DNA from: an uncultured Flavobacteriaceae bacterium
Lineage (GTDB): Bacteria; Bacteroidota; Bacteroidia; Flavobacteriales; Flavobacteriaceae
Direction: 5' to 3'
NCBI GenBank assembly: GCA_947494715.1
Contig: CANLWG010000014.1
Coordinates: forward strand, 62,001-126,000
DNA length: 64,000 bases
Position 1 is the stretch's first letter; the number at the start of each line of letters is the position of its first letter. Positions 10,201 to 18,829 of this stretch are shown here, piece after piece. The notes beneath the pieces are model-generated. The model did no database searches and was not told where the DNA came from. It saw only the letters and a list, made by a program, of their open reading frames with translations. A program made the position numbers and the translations under genes.

Positions 10201-13200
10201 TATCCGAGGTCACTATATCCGATACAAAATTGGTACTTGTCAACGTATAGGTATATGTTCCCCCTCCTCCGAAAACGGACTGGATTTCTACCAAACCGGG
10301 ATTCGCACAAGTAATATGGGTCAATACATTTGGAGTTCCGGTTATGGGATCTAATTCTTCCACAAGTACATTCTCACTACCAATGACGCAGTTGTTGGGA
10401 GCAGGACCAGTGATTTCTACGAAATATTCACCAGGAGCCAAATTTGCCGTACTGGGTGCAGTAAATGAATCCCCAGTGGTAAAGGTAGGTTCGCTACCTG
10501 TGGCAACAGAAGTATGTGCAGGTGTTCCCACCCGGAACAATTCCCAATTAAAGCTGCCCCCAAGTTCTCCGGGAGTGGTTTCTGTTACCGTAAAAGTTAT
10601 TTGACCATCGGTCTGTCCATCACAAGTTGGTGTGACGGATGCATCTATTTGAACCGGAGGCGGTGCCTCGTTATTTACATTTACACTACTTTGGCGGACA
10701 CATGCCGGCGGGCCGGACGAATCACGCACATAGAATACATACGTCCTTCCGGGTACGAGCCCTGTCCAAGTATACCTTCCATGTCCTGCGGGCACTGGAT
10801 TGTTGGAAGTATCCAATGTTCCACCAGGCTGCCATGTTGCTGTAGTTGGGTCAAAGTTTGCCGGGTCTTCGGAATAGGCATATTCGTATCCCGGCAGACC
10901 AGCAGTACCCTGTACGGCAACCTCTAAGGTGTTGCAGTCTATTACTATGGGTATCACGTTGATGTCCAAATCGTCCAATGGATATGGAATGACAAATGGA
11001 GGTAAATCCGTTTGACATACGGTATTTGAAGAGCCATCAATGGTTCGAAGTGATGGATATACCGTATCTCCTGGGTTAAATCCTGTAATCTGATCCGATG
11101 TGCCGGGGACGCTATTATCCCCTGACCATGATGTTCCACCATCGGCACTAAACTGAATAGTTCCCAAGGTAGTTGGATAGCCACTGAACTCAATTCCAAA
11201 ATCATTGATGTTTCCAGTACAATTTCCGGGAACAATACCTTGAACGGTTGCTGTCAGTTCATCAGGATTGTTTATTAGGATTGGAGTATCAGGGACCAAA
11301 CATCCGTTGGCATCGGTTACATTGATTGTATAGTTTCCGGGAGCTAGGTTGAAATACGTCTGGCTTGTAGTAACTACATTCGTATTGGTTTGATTGGAAG
11401 CGCCTCCGTTGTCCAAATCAATGATTTCTATAGTATAAGGACCATCCCCTGATGTTATGGCAACGGCTATTGAGCCTGTTCCGTCATGGCATTGGGGGTC
11501 TGTAGGTGTGGAAGTAAAGGTCAATGGGGTTGCAGGATCAACGGTTACCGTTTCCATAAACTGACAATGCGGATCGGCAGCATTGTTGTCCCAAACATAG
11601 ACATCGTACATTCCATCGTTTCCTGTTGTTACCGTATGGGCATTACCTGGTCCGAAATCGCCAGAGGTAACAAGAGTTCCATTGGAAACAAAGGCATAAG
11701 CCAAATTGCCATCACCTCCTGAGGCGTTTACCGTAATGCTTCCATCCGAACAGGAGCTAATATCTACAATGTCAACAGTGGCGGTTATTACGGGATTTAT
11801 GGTCAGATTTTGAGGAGTGCCGATACATCCGTAGGCATCCCTAACGTTTATGGTGTAGGCACCATTAGTTAAATTTTCAAATAGGTGTGTTGTAGCATTC
11901 ACCGAAGGAGGTGCGATCCATGGGCCACCATTGATGCTCAACTCATAATTGCCATTTCCGGCAGTAATATCTACCTGAATCGTGGCATTGTTATCCCCTA
12001 AATAACAAGGTGTTGGTGTAAGATTGAATGTCACTGGAGTAGTACCGACCACCGTTAGGGCTGTATTAATTGCATCTTCGCAATTGTTGGTATCCCTTGC
12101 CCGGACAATATAATTACCTGCGCCAAGACCCGAAAAGACGGTATTGGCCCCGTTTGTTGCAAAATCAAAGCTTCCAATAACAATGCCGCCATTATCTTCT
12201 AACTGATATACGTACGTAGGTGTTCCGCCGGAGGCACTTGCTGTGATGGTGGCTCCGCCATTAGCACAGGTAAGGGGCTCCGTAATGCTTGCTGAGGCGA
12301 CTAACGGTGTTGGTTCCGTCAAGGTCTGGCTCAGGTTAACCGTGCAACCTGCAATCGGGTTGTCCACATCGCGAACTACAATGGCATAAGCCAGAGCGGT
12401 AAGTCCAGTAATTTGTTCATCTGCCGTAAAAGGACCAACGAAAGCACCCCCGTTCAAACTATATTCGTACCCTCCGGCGCCATAATTGTTGGCCGATAGC
12501 GTAATCGTACCGGAACCGTCCAGATTACAATCCAAATTATCGAAGGCGATAACCGAGGCCTCAAAAGCGTTTCCATCTGTAACGATTACTGGCGTATCAA
12601 CGGTACAGCTAGTTCCGTAGTCAACAGTAATGGTATGGCTGCCTACTGCTACATTGTTAAAAACATTGCTTCCTGCACCCGTTTGTCCCGGTAAAACGCC
12701 ATTAAGAATATAGGTGTACGAGGCATCAAATGGGGTTATGGTAATATTTCCGCTACCATCGCAATTATAAGTAACCGAAGTATTTAAAACAGGTTCCGTA
12801 GGCAATGGGTCTATTATGACATCCGGAAGGGTAATATCACAAGAAGTGGCATTGGCATCCCGAACACGTATGCTATATGTTCCGTCCATCAAATCGGTAA
12901 AAGTATGGCCTCCGATTGTGGATGAGGTCCATGCTCCTCCATTAATACTGTATTGGTAGTTTCCTGAACCACCTGAGGTAGCGGTAACATTTCCCACCGT
13001 AATTTGGCCCAATTGTGCACAGGTATAGTTCTGTGTTACAGTGGCCTCCCCTGCAAGTTGGGCTGGTTCCGTCACCACTGTGTTGTTTATGGGTGTTTCA
13101 CATCCATTGGCATCTCGAACGCGTACCGGATAGGTGCTCGCGGCTAAATTTGGGAAGCTATTGCCCGTTACATATGTGGTGCCACCGTCAATGCTATAGG

Positions 13201-16200
13201 TAAAGGGAGTGCTTCCTCCTGAATTGACTACAATCGAAATAGCCCCATCCGTACCACCAAAGCAGCTTACGGCCGTTGGTGTAGCCGTAATGTTCATAGC
13301 AGGATCTTGTACAATGATCAAGGGATATGTCGCCGAGCAATATCCTGCATTACCGTTATTATCCCTTACATGTATGTCGTAATCAACGGCGGCCGTGACC
13401 GTTACTGTATTTGCCGGACCAAAATCACTGTCGGCAACAACGGTTCCATTGGTAACCACAGCATAGACGTAATTGGTATCCCCTCCACTGGCGGAGATGG
13501 TTATATCAGTATCCGTACCGCAGGCCGTAATATTTGGAGCCGACGCGGTAACCGTTAATTGTGGGTCTATGGTAATATTCTGTTGTACCCCGGTACAACC
13601 AAAACCGTCACGTACATCCACGGTATAGCTACCATTGGCCAGATTTTGGAAGGTATAAGTCGTTGCTGTCGCGGGAGAAGGAGTCAACCATGGCCCACTA
13701 TTGATACTAAACTGATAATTGTTATTTCCATCGGTGACATCTACTTGAATAGTAGCATCATTGCTTCCGGAATAACAGGCCGTTGGTGTCAGGTTAAACA
13801 CTACATCGTTGGTGTCAGCAACCGTTAGAGCGGTATTAATGGCATCCTCACAGCCGTTGGCGTCCCTTGCACGGACAATGTAATCGCCTGCCGAAAGACC
13901 TGAAAAAGTGGTATTAGTACCATTTGTTACAAAATCGAAGCTACCGACTACCACTCCACCATTATCTTCCAATTGGTACTCATAAGTAGGCGTTCCGCCG
14001 GATGCACTTGCGGTAATTGTTGCCCCGCCATTGGTACAGGTCAGGGTTGTGGTAATGCTTGCATCGGCCACTACTGTACTGGGTTCGGTAATTGTCTCCT
14101 CCACAAAGGTGGCACAAGTGATTTCATCGGCCTTTCTAATATCTATTCTATGTGTCCCTACCCCGAATATAGCCGATGTGGTTATAGGAGAGGAAGTTGA
14201 GTTGATCCAATTTGTTCCACCATCCACAGAATAATCAAACCCTGCGGTAGCATCAAAGTTTTCGACCTCAAAAGTTATAGTACCATCAGATTGACCATTA
14301 CAACTCGCATTGATGGAAGCGGTTACGTTGGCAGCAAAAACATTTCCGGCAACGACGGTAACAGGAGTTTCGACGAACTGGGAACATACTTCGGGGATTT
14401 GAAAAACTGTTATATCATCAATGGCCACGTCATTACCACTTATTTCGCTTTCGTTGGTTACGATGACTAGGTCTAAACTGGTATTTGCTCCTGGGTCCAA
14501 TGAAAGGATGTATTCATTCCAAATATTATTCTCAGGAATAGCACCGGTATCTGCTGAAGCAACTACGGCACTAGTTACTGGATCGCGTAATTCTATAGTC
14601 AAATCCGGGGCAACACGGTTTCCTGAGCGAATTAAATTAATACCCCAAATAGATACCGTTATAGGTTGGTTTGGAATGATATCATTGATTGGTTTTTGAT
14701 AAATTATTTGTCCTGGGGTAGGAGCTCCAATATTGATGACCAAATAACGGCCGTCTGTAGCTCTTGTACCTGTTGTGTGGTCAATAGGGTTTAACCATGC
14801 TCCAAAAGGCCTTGCGATAGAATCGGTAACGGCATATTCATAATCATTGATAAATCTTCCGCTGTCGACAGGTGCACCACTAGGGGTAATATCATCTAAC
14901 TGATTTTCATAAAAATAGCCTGTTGTATTCGGATTGGGTATGGTGCTTCCATAACCAAAGTCCTCTGATAATAACAGACTTGGTGTTGGCGGAGTCTGGG
15001 AGGTGTAAATAGTTCTTACGGTATACGTCCCAGGAGCTATATTTGGAAAAACATTGCTAGTTGGCGGGGTATTGGGTACCCCATCCAATTCATAAGCATA
15101 ATCATATATAGCCAAGTCCGGTGTTGCAGTAATATTTCCGGTACCACTACAATTATAATCTACGGCAGGGGTTAAGGTCACCACTGGCGGCATAGGTTCG
15201 CTTTCCACGGTTACCGGCATAGGGAAGGTACAAGCGTTGGCATCCCTTACAAGAACCGTATAGTTTCCGGGGGGTAGAACCGCAATACTACTGGCACCAT
15301 AGTTGGCACCACCGTCAAAACTAAATTCGTATGGAGATGTACCTCCTGTTACATTGGTTATACGCACTTCGGCACCGCTAGGGTCACAAGTGGCATCCCG
15401 AGATACTCCAGCTGAAGCTGATAAAGGAAAAGGCTCATTAATGGTGTGTGTAAAGGTTACTTCGCATCCGGAGTCATCTTGGATAACGACATTGTAGTCC
15501 CCTGCTGAAAGATTTACAAAGGAAGCGGTGGTAGTAAAACTGGTTCCTCCATTGATGCTATATTGGTAAGGGGGAATCCCGTTTGTGGCCATAATATTGA
15601 TCTCCCCATCACTACCTCCGCTACAAGAAACATCAACCGGTGTTGGTACGGAAGCGGTCATTGTCCCGAGGTCATTGATGGTAGCTGGATTGGATATGGC
15701 AGAGCAGTTGTTGGCATCGATGATTATAAACTCGTAGGTGCCATTTTCATTGGGGATGTACTCATCGGTGCCATCGCCATCGTCGTCGCGCCATCCAAAG
15801 TAAAAAGTGGAATTCACCTGATAGGCATCAGCAGGAATAGAAGCAATATTAGGATATAGATTTGAGCCATCCTTGCTCCATATAGCATATAGGAAATCCG
15901 GGTTTCCCTGCCCTCCTGTACGGGTCAATTCTATGGTTCCGGCCGTACATCCAATATCTGCAGTTGTTAGGGCCGAAAGCGTTGGGTCTGGAATTCTACC
16001 AACGGTGACGTTTTGAGTATCAAAACAACCATTATCCGTAGACGTCTCTATGATATAATCCCCTGGATTTACAGAAAAGGTATGCGTATTATCGGGCTGT
16101 GCGGTCTCGTCATCAATAAAAGTTCCATCCGACCTTCTAAGCACATAACTATAATTTGGAAGAACATTGAGCACATCTATTTTTATAGTGCCCTGGTCAT

Positions 16201-18829
16201 TACAATTTGCAGGTGTGGTCTCGATATCCACGGTGAAATTACGGTCTAGGATTCCTATAGGCGGAGTGCTAAAAATACAGGCCCCGGGAATCGGATCCCC
16301 TGCAATGTCCAATTGTACTACTTCTACCCTGTAAGACCCATTTTGTCCTGAAGAAAAATCGAAACTACCGGTAGTGTTTGTTCCAAAAGGCACTAAAATG
16401 GAACTATTGGCGTGGTCTATCAATTGGTATCCGTAATTGTTTCCCAAATTTGTGATAGTGATATTCCCATCGGTAGCACAAACAATATCGCTACTGTTGT
16501 ACTGGATATCTAGATTATTCTGGAATACGTCAAAGTAAAAGCGACTAAAACAACCGTTTTGGTAATTGATGACCAAACGATATTTTCCTTCGGCGTTCGC
16601 CGTGAAGTTGTTACCCGTAGCTACCTGGTTCCAAGTACAGGTTAGGTTCTTATTGGCGCAGTCGTCAGGAGCCGCTGTACAGCTTCCCTCATCCAACTGC
16701 TCCCATACTAGACTTTGAGCGTCTACTATATTAATTTGTAAAAGCTGGGAATCGCTGGAACCGCAAAGGAAAATTTTGGGCAGGAAATCTCCGTCAATAC
16801 TACACTGTACAATTTCACCTTGAATATCATTGGTGGGATCCGCATCGCCATTAAGAGTATTAAAATAATCTACTATAGGATTGGTCTGCGTGGTTCCGAA
16901 ACGTTCTACCGTAATTATTTCCTTAAATCCCTTACAGGGGTCGGCTACCTGTTTGTCCACAATGTATGTGCCGATATCGTCAACTAACAGCGTACTGGGG
17001 TCATTGTCCGGATCGCCATCGTTTAAAACGGTATCTGTAGGATCTAATTGGCCGTTTCCATTGTCATCGCTCACCCATACATAGGCATCAAAACCATCTC
17101 CGGCATCCAATACCACATCCGCACCACAAAGTTGAACGGTTCGGTTAAAATTACAATCCGAAAGGTCGTCCAACAAAAAGTTCGTAGCTCCAGGGGTTAC
17201 AAAACCACAGTTGTCAAAATCAGAAACACTGGGGTCGTCTGAAATAACTGCACTATTAATATCTCCGCGATAGGTAGAATACCCAAGATTTTCAATAAGG
17301 TCGGTACAGGCATCTACAAAATCGAAACAATTCTCTGCTACGGTAACACGCAAACGAATGGTATAAACAGGATCCCCAATTTCCACTAGGTTATCCGGAA
17401 CATTAAAGGTTACTGCGTTAGTGGCTGCATCAACCGAATGTGTAACCCCGGGAGCTCCGCTTAAATCTACGCTGACAAATGAAGTGTTTACAGGAAGGAC
17501 ATCCCGTATGGTGTACCCAGTAGCATTATCGTTTCCTAGGTTTCTAAAGGATAGCACATAATCCAAGGTTTGCCCAAGATTAACGCCCAGACCTGTAATG
17601 TCATTACCGCCGATATCTTCTACCCTTTTTTCCAGAACGATATTCGGCTCAATAATCTCCACGGAAAATGTGGCCAAAAATGCACCATAGCCATCTCCTG
17701 TAGAAGTAAATCGCAAAGTGGCACCCGATTCATCATTGGGAAGAACGGACTCGTTTGGGTTGTTAAGGTTAAAAAGATCCAAATCCGTTCCCAGAGTATT
17801 TGTCCCGTATGGCGTTCTGGTGGGTACTTCAAGACCATTTGTGGTTATGGTGGAATTGAAAAAGTTGTTTGCGGGATTTAACCCGGTGGACAAATTAGTA
17901 AAGGAACCAACGGAATTGGCTCGAATAAAAAACCTATCATTCTGTATACCCCTATCTCCTTCCAAACTACCAACGCCAACACGTGCTCTTACTGGGAATG
18001 GAGCGGGTAGGGTCCTAAAACCATTTACCGCTACATCTACGTTGCCCACTGACCCAGAAAGGCCTGCATAACCATCAAAGGTAGAAATGAACTTTCCGGA
18101 CTCATTGGGGTTTTCATAAATGATGACCATGACCCAACCGGCTGAACTGGATCCCCTTCTTCTTCCTTTGGTGGCCCGAACGTTGGCCACGGTATATTCA
18201 CCATTGGGGTCGGTATTGGAACGCACTAAATCCGTTACGTTCTTGTAACAGATATAGGGCGAGTCCTTAAAGGAATTGTTAATGTTATTATAGTCATACC
18301 CGTCAAAAATTATATCGTCTTCTTGTCCAGCAGGGTCGGCAGCGGTATCGGCAGTTAAATCCACATAGGTGCCTCCAGGTATTTGAAATTTAATATTGAA
18401 CCAATCCTCGATTCTTGGGGTACCAACAAAAAATTCACCGCCATCCGTACTTCGCTCATTGGGATAGGTGGCGGCCCAATACAATCCGGCGTACCGTACT
18501 TGCGAACAGGCGGGATCGGCAATGTTCAGCTCGGCACTACTGGAGCTAAAGGTTGAGGGGTCGCTGTCAATATCAATATACTCCATCCAAAGGGAGTTGT
18601 TATTTGCAGTGCCGTTATACGCAGTATTGGCTTGTCCAGGATTGGCCTCCGTGGCTCGGTTCAGCGTGTTGTTTCCAACAAAAATGATATCTCCCCGTAT
18701 TTCGATGTTTCCGCCATTTAGCCTAGGTGAAAACGGAACTGCCTCTTGGGCACTAGTGTAAAGAAAAGCACCTAAAAAGAAGTAATAAAAAGGGAAAAAT
18801 TTCTTCTTGATAAAGAATTTTAGGTTCAT
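4271..18829 (-). CDS. Giant SprB-repeat surface protein with T9SS type B sorting domain
   Basis: A 4852-residue predicted cell-surface protein. I start it at ATG 18829, not at the upstream in-frame Met, because that ATG shares one base with the stop of the preceding gene (TAATG) and opens on a signal peptide (MNLKFFIKKKFFPFYYFFLG...TSAQ). In order: a beta-rich N-terminal domain (about 30-400) ending in a DUF11-like module (LGQTLDYVLSFRNLGNDNATG), Asp-rich calcium-type loops (DDNGNGQLDPTDT), a Cys-containing linker, then a long SprB-repeat array (about 1050-4610). The array is interrupted at about 1285-1480 by a jelly-roll-like domain. The C-terminus is a type B CTD (IPNFFTPDGDGQNDFW...FDRYGREVY...FIGHFTLYR). 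The protein is rich in Asp/Asn/Thr and poor in Lys. SprB-like proteins of this kind are motility or adhesion filaments. Its actual role here is inferred. Confidence 0.93.
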   Translation of the reverse strand: MNLKFFIKKKFFPFYYFFLGAFLYTSAQEAVPFSPRLNGGNIEIRGDIIFVGNNTLNRATEANPGQANTAYNGTANNNSLWMEYIDIDSDPSTFSSSSAELNIADPACSQVRYAGLYWAATYPNERSTDGGEFFVGTPRIEDWFNIKFQIPGGTYVDLTADTAADPAGQEDDIIFDGYDYNNINNSFKDSPYICYKNVTDLVRSNTDPNGEYTVANVRATKGRRRGSSSAGWVMVIIYENPNESGKFISTFDGYAGLSGSVGNVDVAVNGFRTLPAPFPVRARVGVGSLEGDRGIQNDRFFIRANSVGSFTNLSTGLNPANNFFNSTITTNGLEVPTRTPYGTNTLGTDLDLFNLNNPNESVLPNDESGATLRFTSTGDGYGAFLATFSVEIIEPNIVLEKRVEDIGGNDITGLGVNLGQTLDYVLSFRNLGNDNATGYTIRDVLPVNTSFVSVDLSGAPGVTHSVDAATNAVTFNVPDNLVEIGDPVYTIRLRVTVAENCFDFVDACTDLIENLGYSTYRGDINSAVISDDPSVSDFDNCGFVTPGATNFLLDDLSDCNFNRTVQLCGADVVLDAGDGFDAYVWVSDDNGNGQLDPTDTVLNDGDPDNDPSTLLVDDIGTYIVDKQVADPCKGFKEIITVERFGTTQTNPIVDYFNTLNGDADPTNDIQGEIVQCSIDGDFLPKIFLCGSSDSQLLQINIVDAQSLVWEQLDEGSCTAAPDDCANKNLTCTWNQVATGNNFTANAEGKYRLVINYQNGCFSRFYFDVFQNNLDIQYNSSDIVCATDGNITITNLGNNYGYQLIDHANSSILVPFGTNTTGSFDFSSGQNGSYRVEVVQLDIAGDPIPGACIFSTPPIGILDRNFTVDIETTPANCNDQGTIKIDVLNVLPNYSYVLRRSDGTFIDDETAQPDNTHTFSVNPGDYIIETSTDNGCFDTQNVTVGRIPDPTLSALTTADIGCTAGTIELTRTGGQGNPDFLYAIWSKDGSNLYPNIASIPADAYQVNSTFYFGWRDDDGDGTDEYIPNENGTYEFIIIDANNCSAISNPATINDLGTMTASVPTPVDVSCSGGSDGEINIMATNGIPPYQYSINGGTSFTTTASFVNLSAGDYNVVIQDDSGCEVTFTHTINEPFPLSASAGVSRDATCDPSGAEVRITNVTGGTSPYEFSFDGGANYGASSIAVLPPGNYTVLVRDANACTFPMPVTVESEPMPPVVTLTPAVDYNCSGTGNITATPDLAIYDYAYELDGVPNTPPTSNVFPNIAPGTYTVRTIYTSQTPPTPSLLLSEDFGYGSTIPNPNTTGYFYENQLDDITPSGAPVDSGRFINDYEYAVTDSIARPFGAWLNPIDHTTGTRATDGRYLVINIGAPTPGQIIYQKPINDIIPNQPITVSIWGINLIRSGNRVAPDLTIELRDPVTSAVVASADTGAIPENNIWNEYILSLDPGANTSLDLVIVTNESEISGNDVAIDDITVFQIPEVCSQFVETPVTVVAGNVFAANVTASINASCNGQSDGTITFEVENFDATAGFDYSVDGGTNWINSTSSPITTSAIFGVGTHRIDIRKADEITCATFVEETITEPSTVVADASITTTLTCTNGGATITASASGGTPTYEYQLEDNGGVVVGSFDFVTNGTNTTFSGLSAGDYIVRARDANGCEDAINTALTVADTNDVVFNLTPTACYSGSNDATIQVDVTDGNNNYQFSINSGPWLTPSPATATTYTFQNLANGSYTVDVRDGFGCTGVQQNITIDPQLTVTASAPNITACGTDTDITISASGGDTNYVYAVVTNGTVVADSDFGPANTVTVTAAVDYDIHVRDNNGNAGYCSATYPLIIVQDPAMNITATPTAVSCFGGTDGAISIVVNSGGSTPFTYSIDGGTTYVTGNSFPNLAASTYPVRVRDANGCETPINNTVVTEPAQLAGEATVTQNYTCAQLGQITVGNVTATSGGSGNYQYSINGGAWTSSTIGGHTFTDLMDGTYSIRVRDANATSCDITLPDVIIDPLPTEPVLNTSVTYNCDGSGNITITPFDASYTYILNGVLPGQTGAGSNVFNNVAVGSHTITVDYGTSCTVDTPVIVTDGNAFEASVIAFDNLDCNLDGSGTITLSANNYGAGGYEYSLNGGAFVGPFTADEQITGLTALAYAIVVRDVDNPIAGCTVNLSQTLTEPTPLVASASITEPLTCANGGATITASASGGTPTYVYQLEDNGGIVIGSFDFATNGANTVFSGLGAGNYIVRARDTNNCEDAINTALTVVGTTPVTFNLTPTPCYLGDNNATIQVDITAGNGNYELSINGGPWIAPPSVNATTHLFENLTNGAYTINVRDAYGCIGTPQNLTINPVITATVDIVDISSCSDGSITVNASGGDGNLAYAFVSNGTLVTSGDFGPGNAHTVTTGNDGMYDVYVWDNNAADPHCQFMETVTVDPATPLTFTSTPTDPQCHDGTGSIAVAITSGDGPYTIEIIDLDNGGASNQTNTNVVTTSQTYFNLAPGNYTINVTDANGCLVPDTPILINNPDELTATVQGIVPGNCTGNINDFGIEFSGYPTTLGTIQFSADGGTSWSGDNSVPGTSDQITGFNPGDTVYPSLRTIDGSSNTVCQTDLPPFVIPYPLDDLDINVIPIVIDCNTLEVAVQGTAGLPGYEYAYSEDPANFDPTTATWQPGGTLDTSNNPVPAGHGRYTWTGLVPGRTYVFYVRDSSGPPACVRQSSVNVNNEAPPPVQIDASVTPTCDGQTDGQITFTVTETTPGELGGSFNWELFRVGTPAHTSVATGSEPTFTTGDSFTAPSTANLAPGEYFVEITGPAPNNCVIGSENVLVEELDPITGTPNVLTHITCANPGLVEIQSVFGGGGTYTYTLTSTNFVSDIVTSDNPVEVPISNLVDATATPFNVDVSVADQYGCTNPLGTVSMTISQNPSITGITTANCTIPFSVAIGASGGTAPYLYSIDGGTTYVSNGGVFTNVTPGTYNIAIIDSDGCTDTDTIDVHPVLEADVDLSKLLDCTVTPDARITINVTSGSGSYDYEITDGGGTVVTRAVLPSNPYVFNTTVPEDYVITIYDNNTSGPECSRVFPITVEPAVIPVFTETHTDVSCNGSSDGTITLTETPNGINPLTYTISPVVGSFNAATQTFENLPDGTYTVTGTGTNNCPFDISGIIIGEPASISVTLDPVVEFVCTTGNNSNNASISINTVNGGSTTYVRYEFINDQGTVGTGDDVVVQNGTNTTYAETDTSGGSYIINVYDDNGCVGSTTAVIAPFVEISNPTVSITQDITCNPGNDAEVTLGITLNPLAATPNLQYSVVGTDNAYSVLNQPSNVFTALGIGNYEATVTNTDTGCFVQTTFEIENPNNFEIVPTTVDVVCFGDDGSVSFTVTDPINPYLGGFTWQIYDSQGTATLADDTIIVGANGTSLNVGPTTPFNIGAGEYRVEVTQTTNPECVGNELFTIAGPSATITANTDVTPITCVGNDGVIEIIDVLGGWGGYSYYVGTSAPSGAGDYGATRRFENLAPGTYEAWVLDTNSCPQRVQNNIVLVDPTPISASLQINQPNCTDFQGEIEVVSVANGQGSNYTYQLIKNGTPTGTIQNTRVFSGLDAGSYQVQVTDQWTCTFTTTPVVLFAPIVPQATIVKTRDCSISPEGQITITQTGGSGNFDYDVTYPDGFTTDNNTTGVFTGLNQTGDYLFTITDQTVGHACSTTITQRLEDPVLPIPAIDAFTDVTCNGADDGTISVSVIDNGVGPYVFQITALNGAPLGAPINPTTNTNFTAIFTGLQGTGAGNDYTITATAANDCSATINQSITEPDAIVVNPIVPVPYGCTTGNNTDHATLTFAGASGGSTNFVRFEFVRDGGVVQDGTNTTYTETDLAGGNYDINVYDENGCVGTTTATILPFEGISNPVVNTTVDVTCTPGDDAQIEVGVTVNPGTATPNFEYTVTGINVVYNHTITSTNNPETFTGLGVGNYSISITNQDTGCVLETVYTIEDPDIIDVIATKLTDEECLNNGVDDGSFAVAINNYTGNYDYQVYDVNDNPVAGFSGNGNGATPLPPISNLPEGVYYIRITETEAPFCVEDSNRITITAPDAPITATTTEEASVSCSNDQGSILVDPEGGVGPYTITITSPSQTFTQVGVEAFIFTGLSAGTFNVSITDTMSCLYTHNITLIRPDDIDAAIAFTPLTCFNENTASVTASVNVRNVTPVYEYRLNRYDDFAGSNLLQTSSPQASNTFNGLSAGFYSIVVTDDVGCSDETDIVEIDNPIEVEAFLIRTDPLTCETDIELQLTATGGSGAPYQYLNPTTGNWEDMDDAISNDLKNLSFPNDPANDPDLYQFRVRDSNLCESELSNQISEKEPAELVLFINENAAFINCNGEATAAIYADADGGLGNYRYELYDDYPGSLADLTNLDASLLDPSDRIVGPVSDGTFNGLSAGTYYVNVFSEDCTANPQQVVITEPTPLTYTENVMDVTCFGEDNGTITVTLSGGSGGYQYAISPNLNQFDTENTFADLAPGTYTVIAQDQNGCFEQLEYTISEPTLLEVTAIATPEVCEGDMNGIIDLTIQGGTAPYSSRLSSEVNFTLDQTSITGLAAGGYIVFVRDANGCEANVSITVDAGANLNATVEPVYECTGDTPNNYVNITLEDSSVLGDILYAMDSTDPLDMQLNPDFRDIAPGSHYIAIAHANGCVRTIDFEIEGFEPLTLTLEQNNINEITAIANGGLENYTFYFGDVDNGTDNTFYINRTDTYTVTVVDENGCEVAADIFMEFIDIEIPNFFTPDGDGQNDFWTPRNQEAFPQILTIIFDRYGREVYRMGLNDDPWDGIYQQSELPTGDYWYVLKLRGENDDREFIGHFTLYR
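11790..12310 (-). repeat. Block duplication copy 2 within the SprB array (partner 13560-14080)
   Basis: This stretch aligns with 13560-14080 at a constant offset of about 1770 nt. Shared protein landmarks are NGGATITASASGGTPTY, YQLEDNGG, GSFDF, YIVRARD, CEDAINTALTV and VTFNLTPT/VVFNLTPT. DNA identity is high by eye, well above that between other repeat units. This suggests a relatively recent duplication of a multi-repeat block. Confidence 0.75.
13560..14080 (-). repeat. Block duplication copy 1 within the SprB array (partner 11790-12310)
   Basis: This is the N-terminal-proximal partner of the 11790-12310 block. It encodes the same succession of two SprB-type units (TLTCTNGGATITASASGG to CTGVQQNITIDP). 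The flanking units also correspond in order but are more diverged. Confidence 0.75.

Larger units (their letters stand above)
5000..15680 (-). repeat. SprB-repeat array inside the giant surface protein gene
   Basis: Tandem 75-90-residue units each follow the pattern C-x-G-x-(D/N)-G-x-I/A...GG..PY.YSI(D/N)GG..., then F.NL..G.Y.V.V.D.(N/G)GC and a closing (D/E)P. Good examples are around 15,550 (SCSGGSDGEINIMATNGIPP) and around 13,250 (SCFGGTDGAISIVVNSGGST). From length and spacing there are roughly 40 units. I did not count them exactly, and the boundaries are approximate. Confidence 0.85.

Noticed and set aside
5000-15680. Repetitive region considered as a CRISPR array or satellite
   Set aside because: The repeats are diverged protein-coding SprB units in one uninterrupted frame, without identical short repeats or spacers.
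4496-18761. Many plus-strand open frames of 60-140 codons opposite the giant minus-strand gene
   Set aside because: They are antisense shadows of the repetitive Thr/Asn/Gly-rich coding sequence, with low-complexity translations, no shared family and no ribosome-binding or promoter context.
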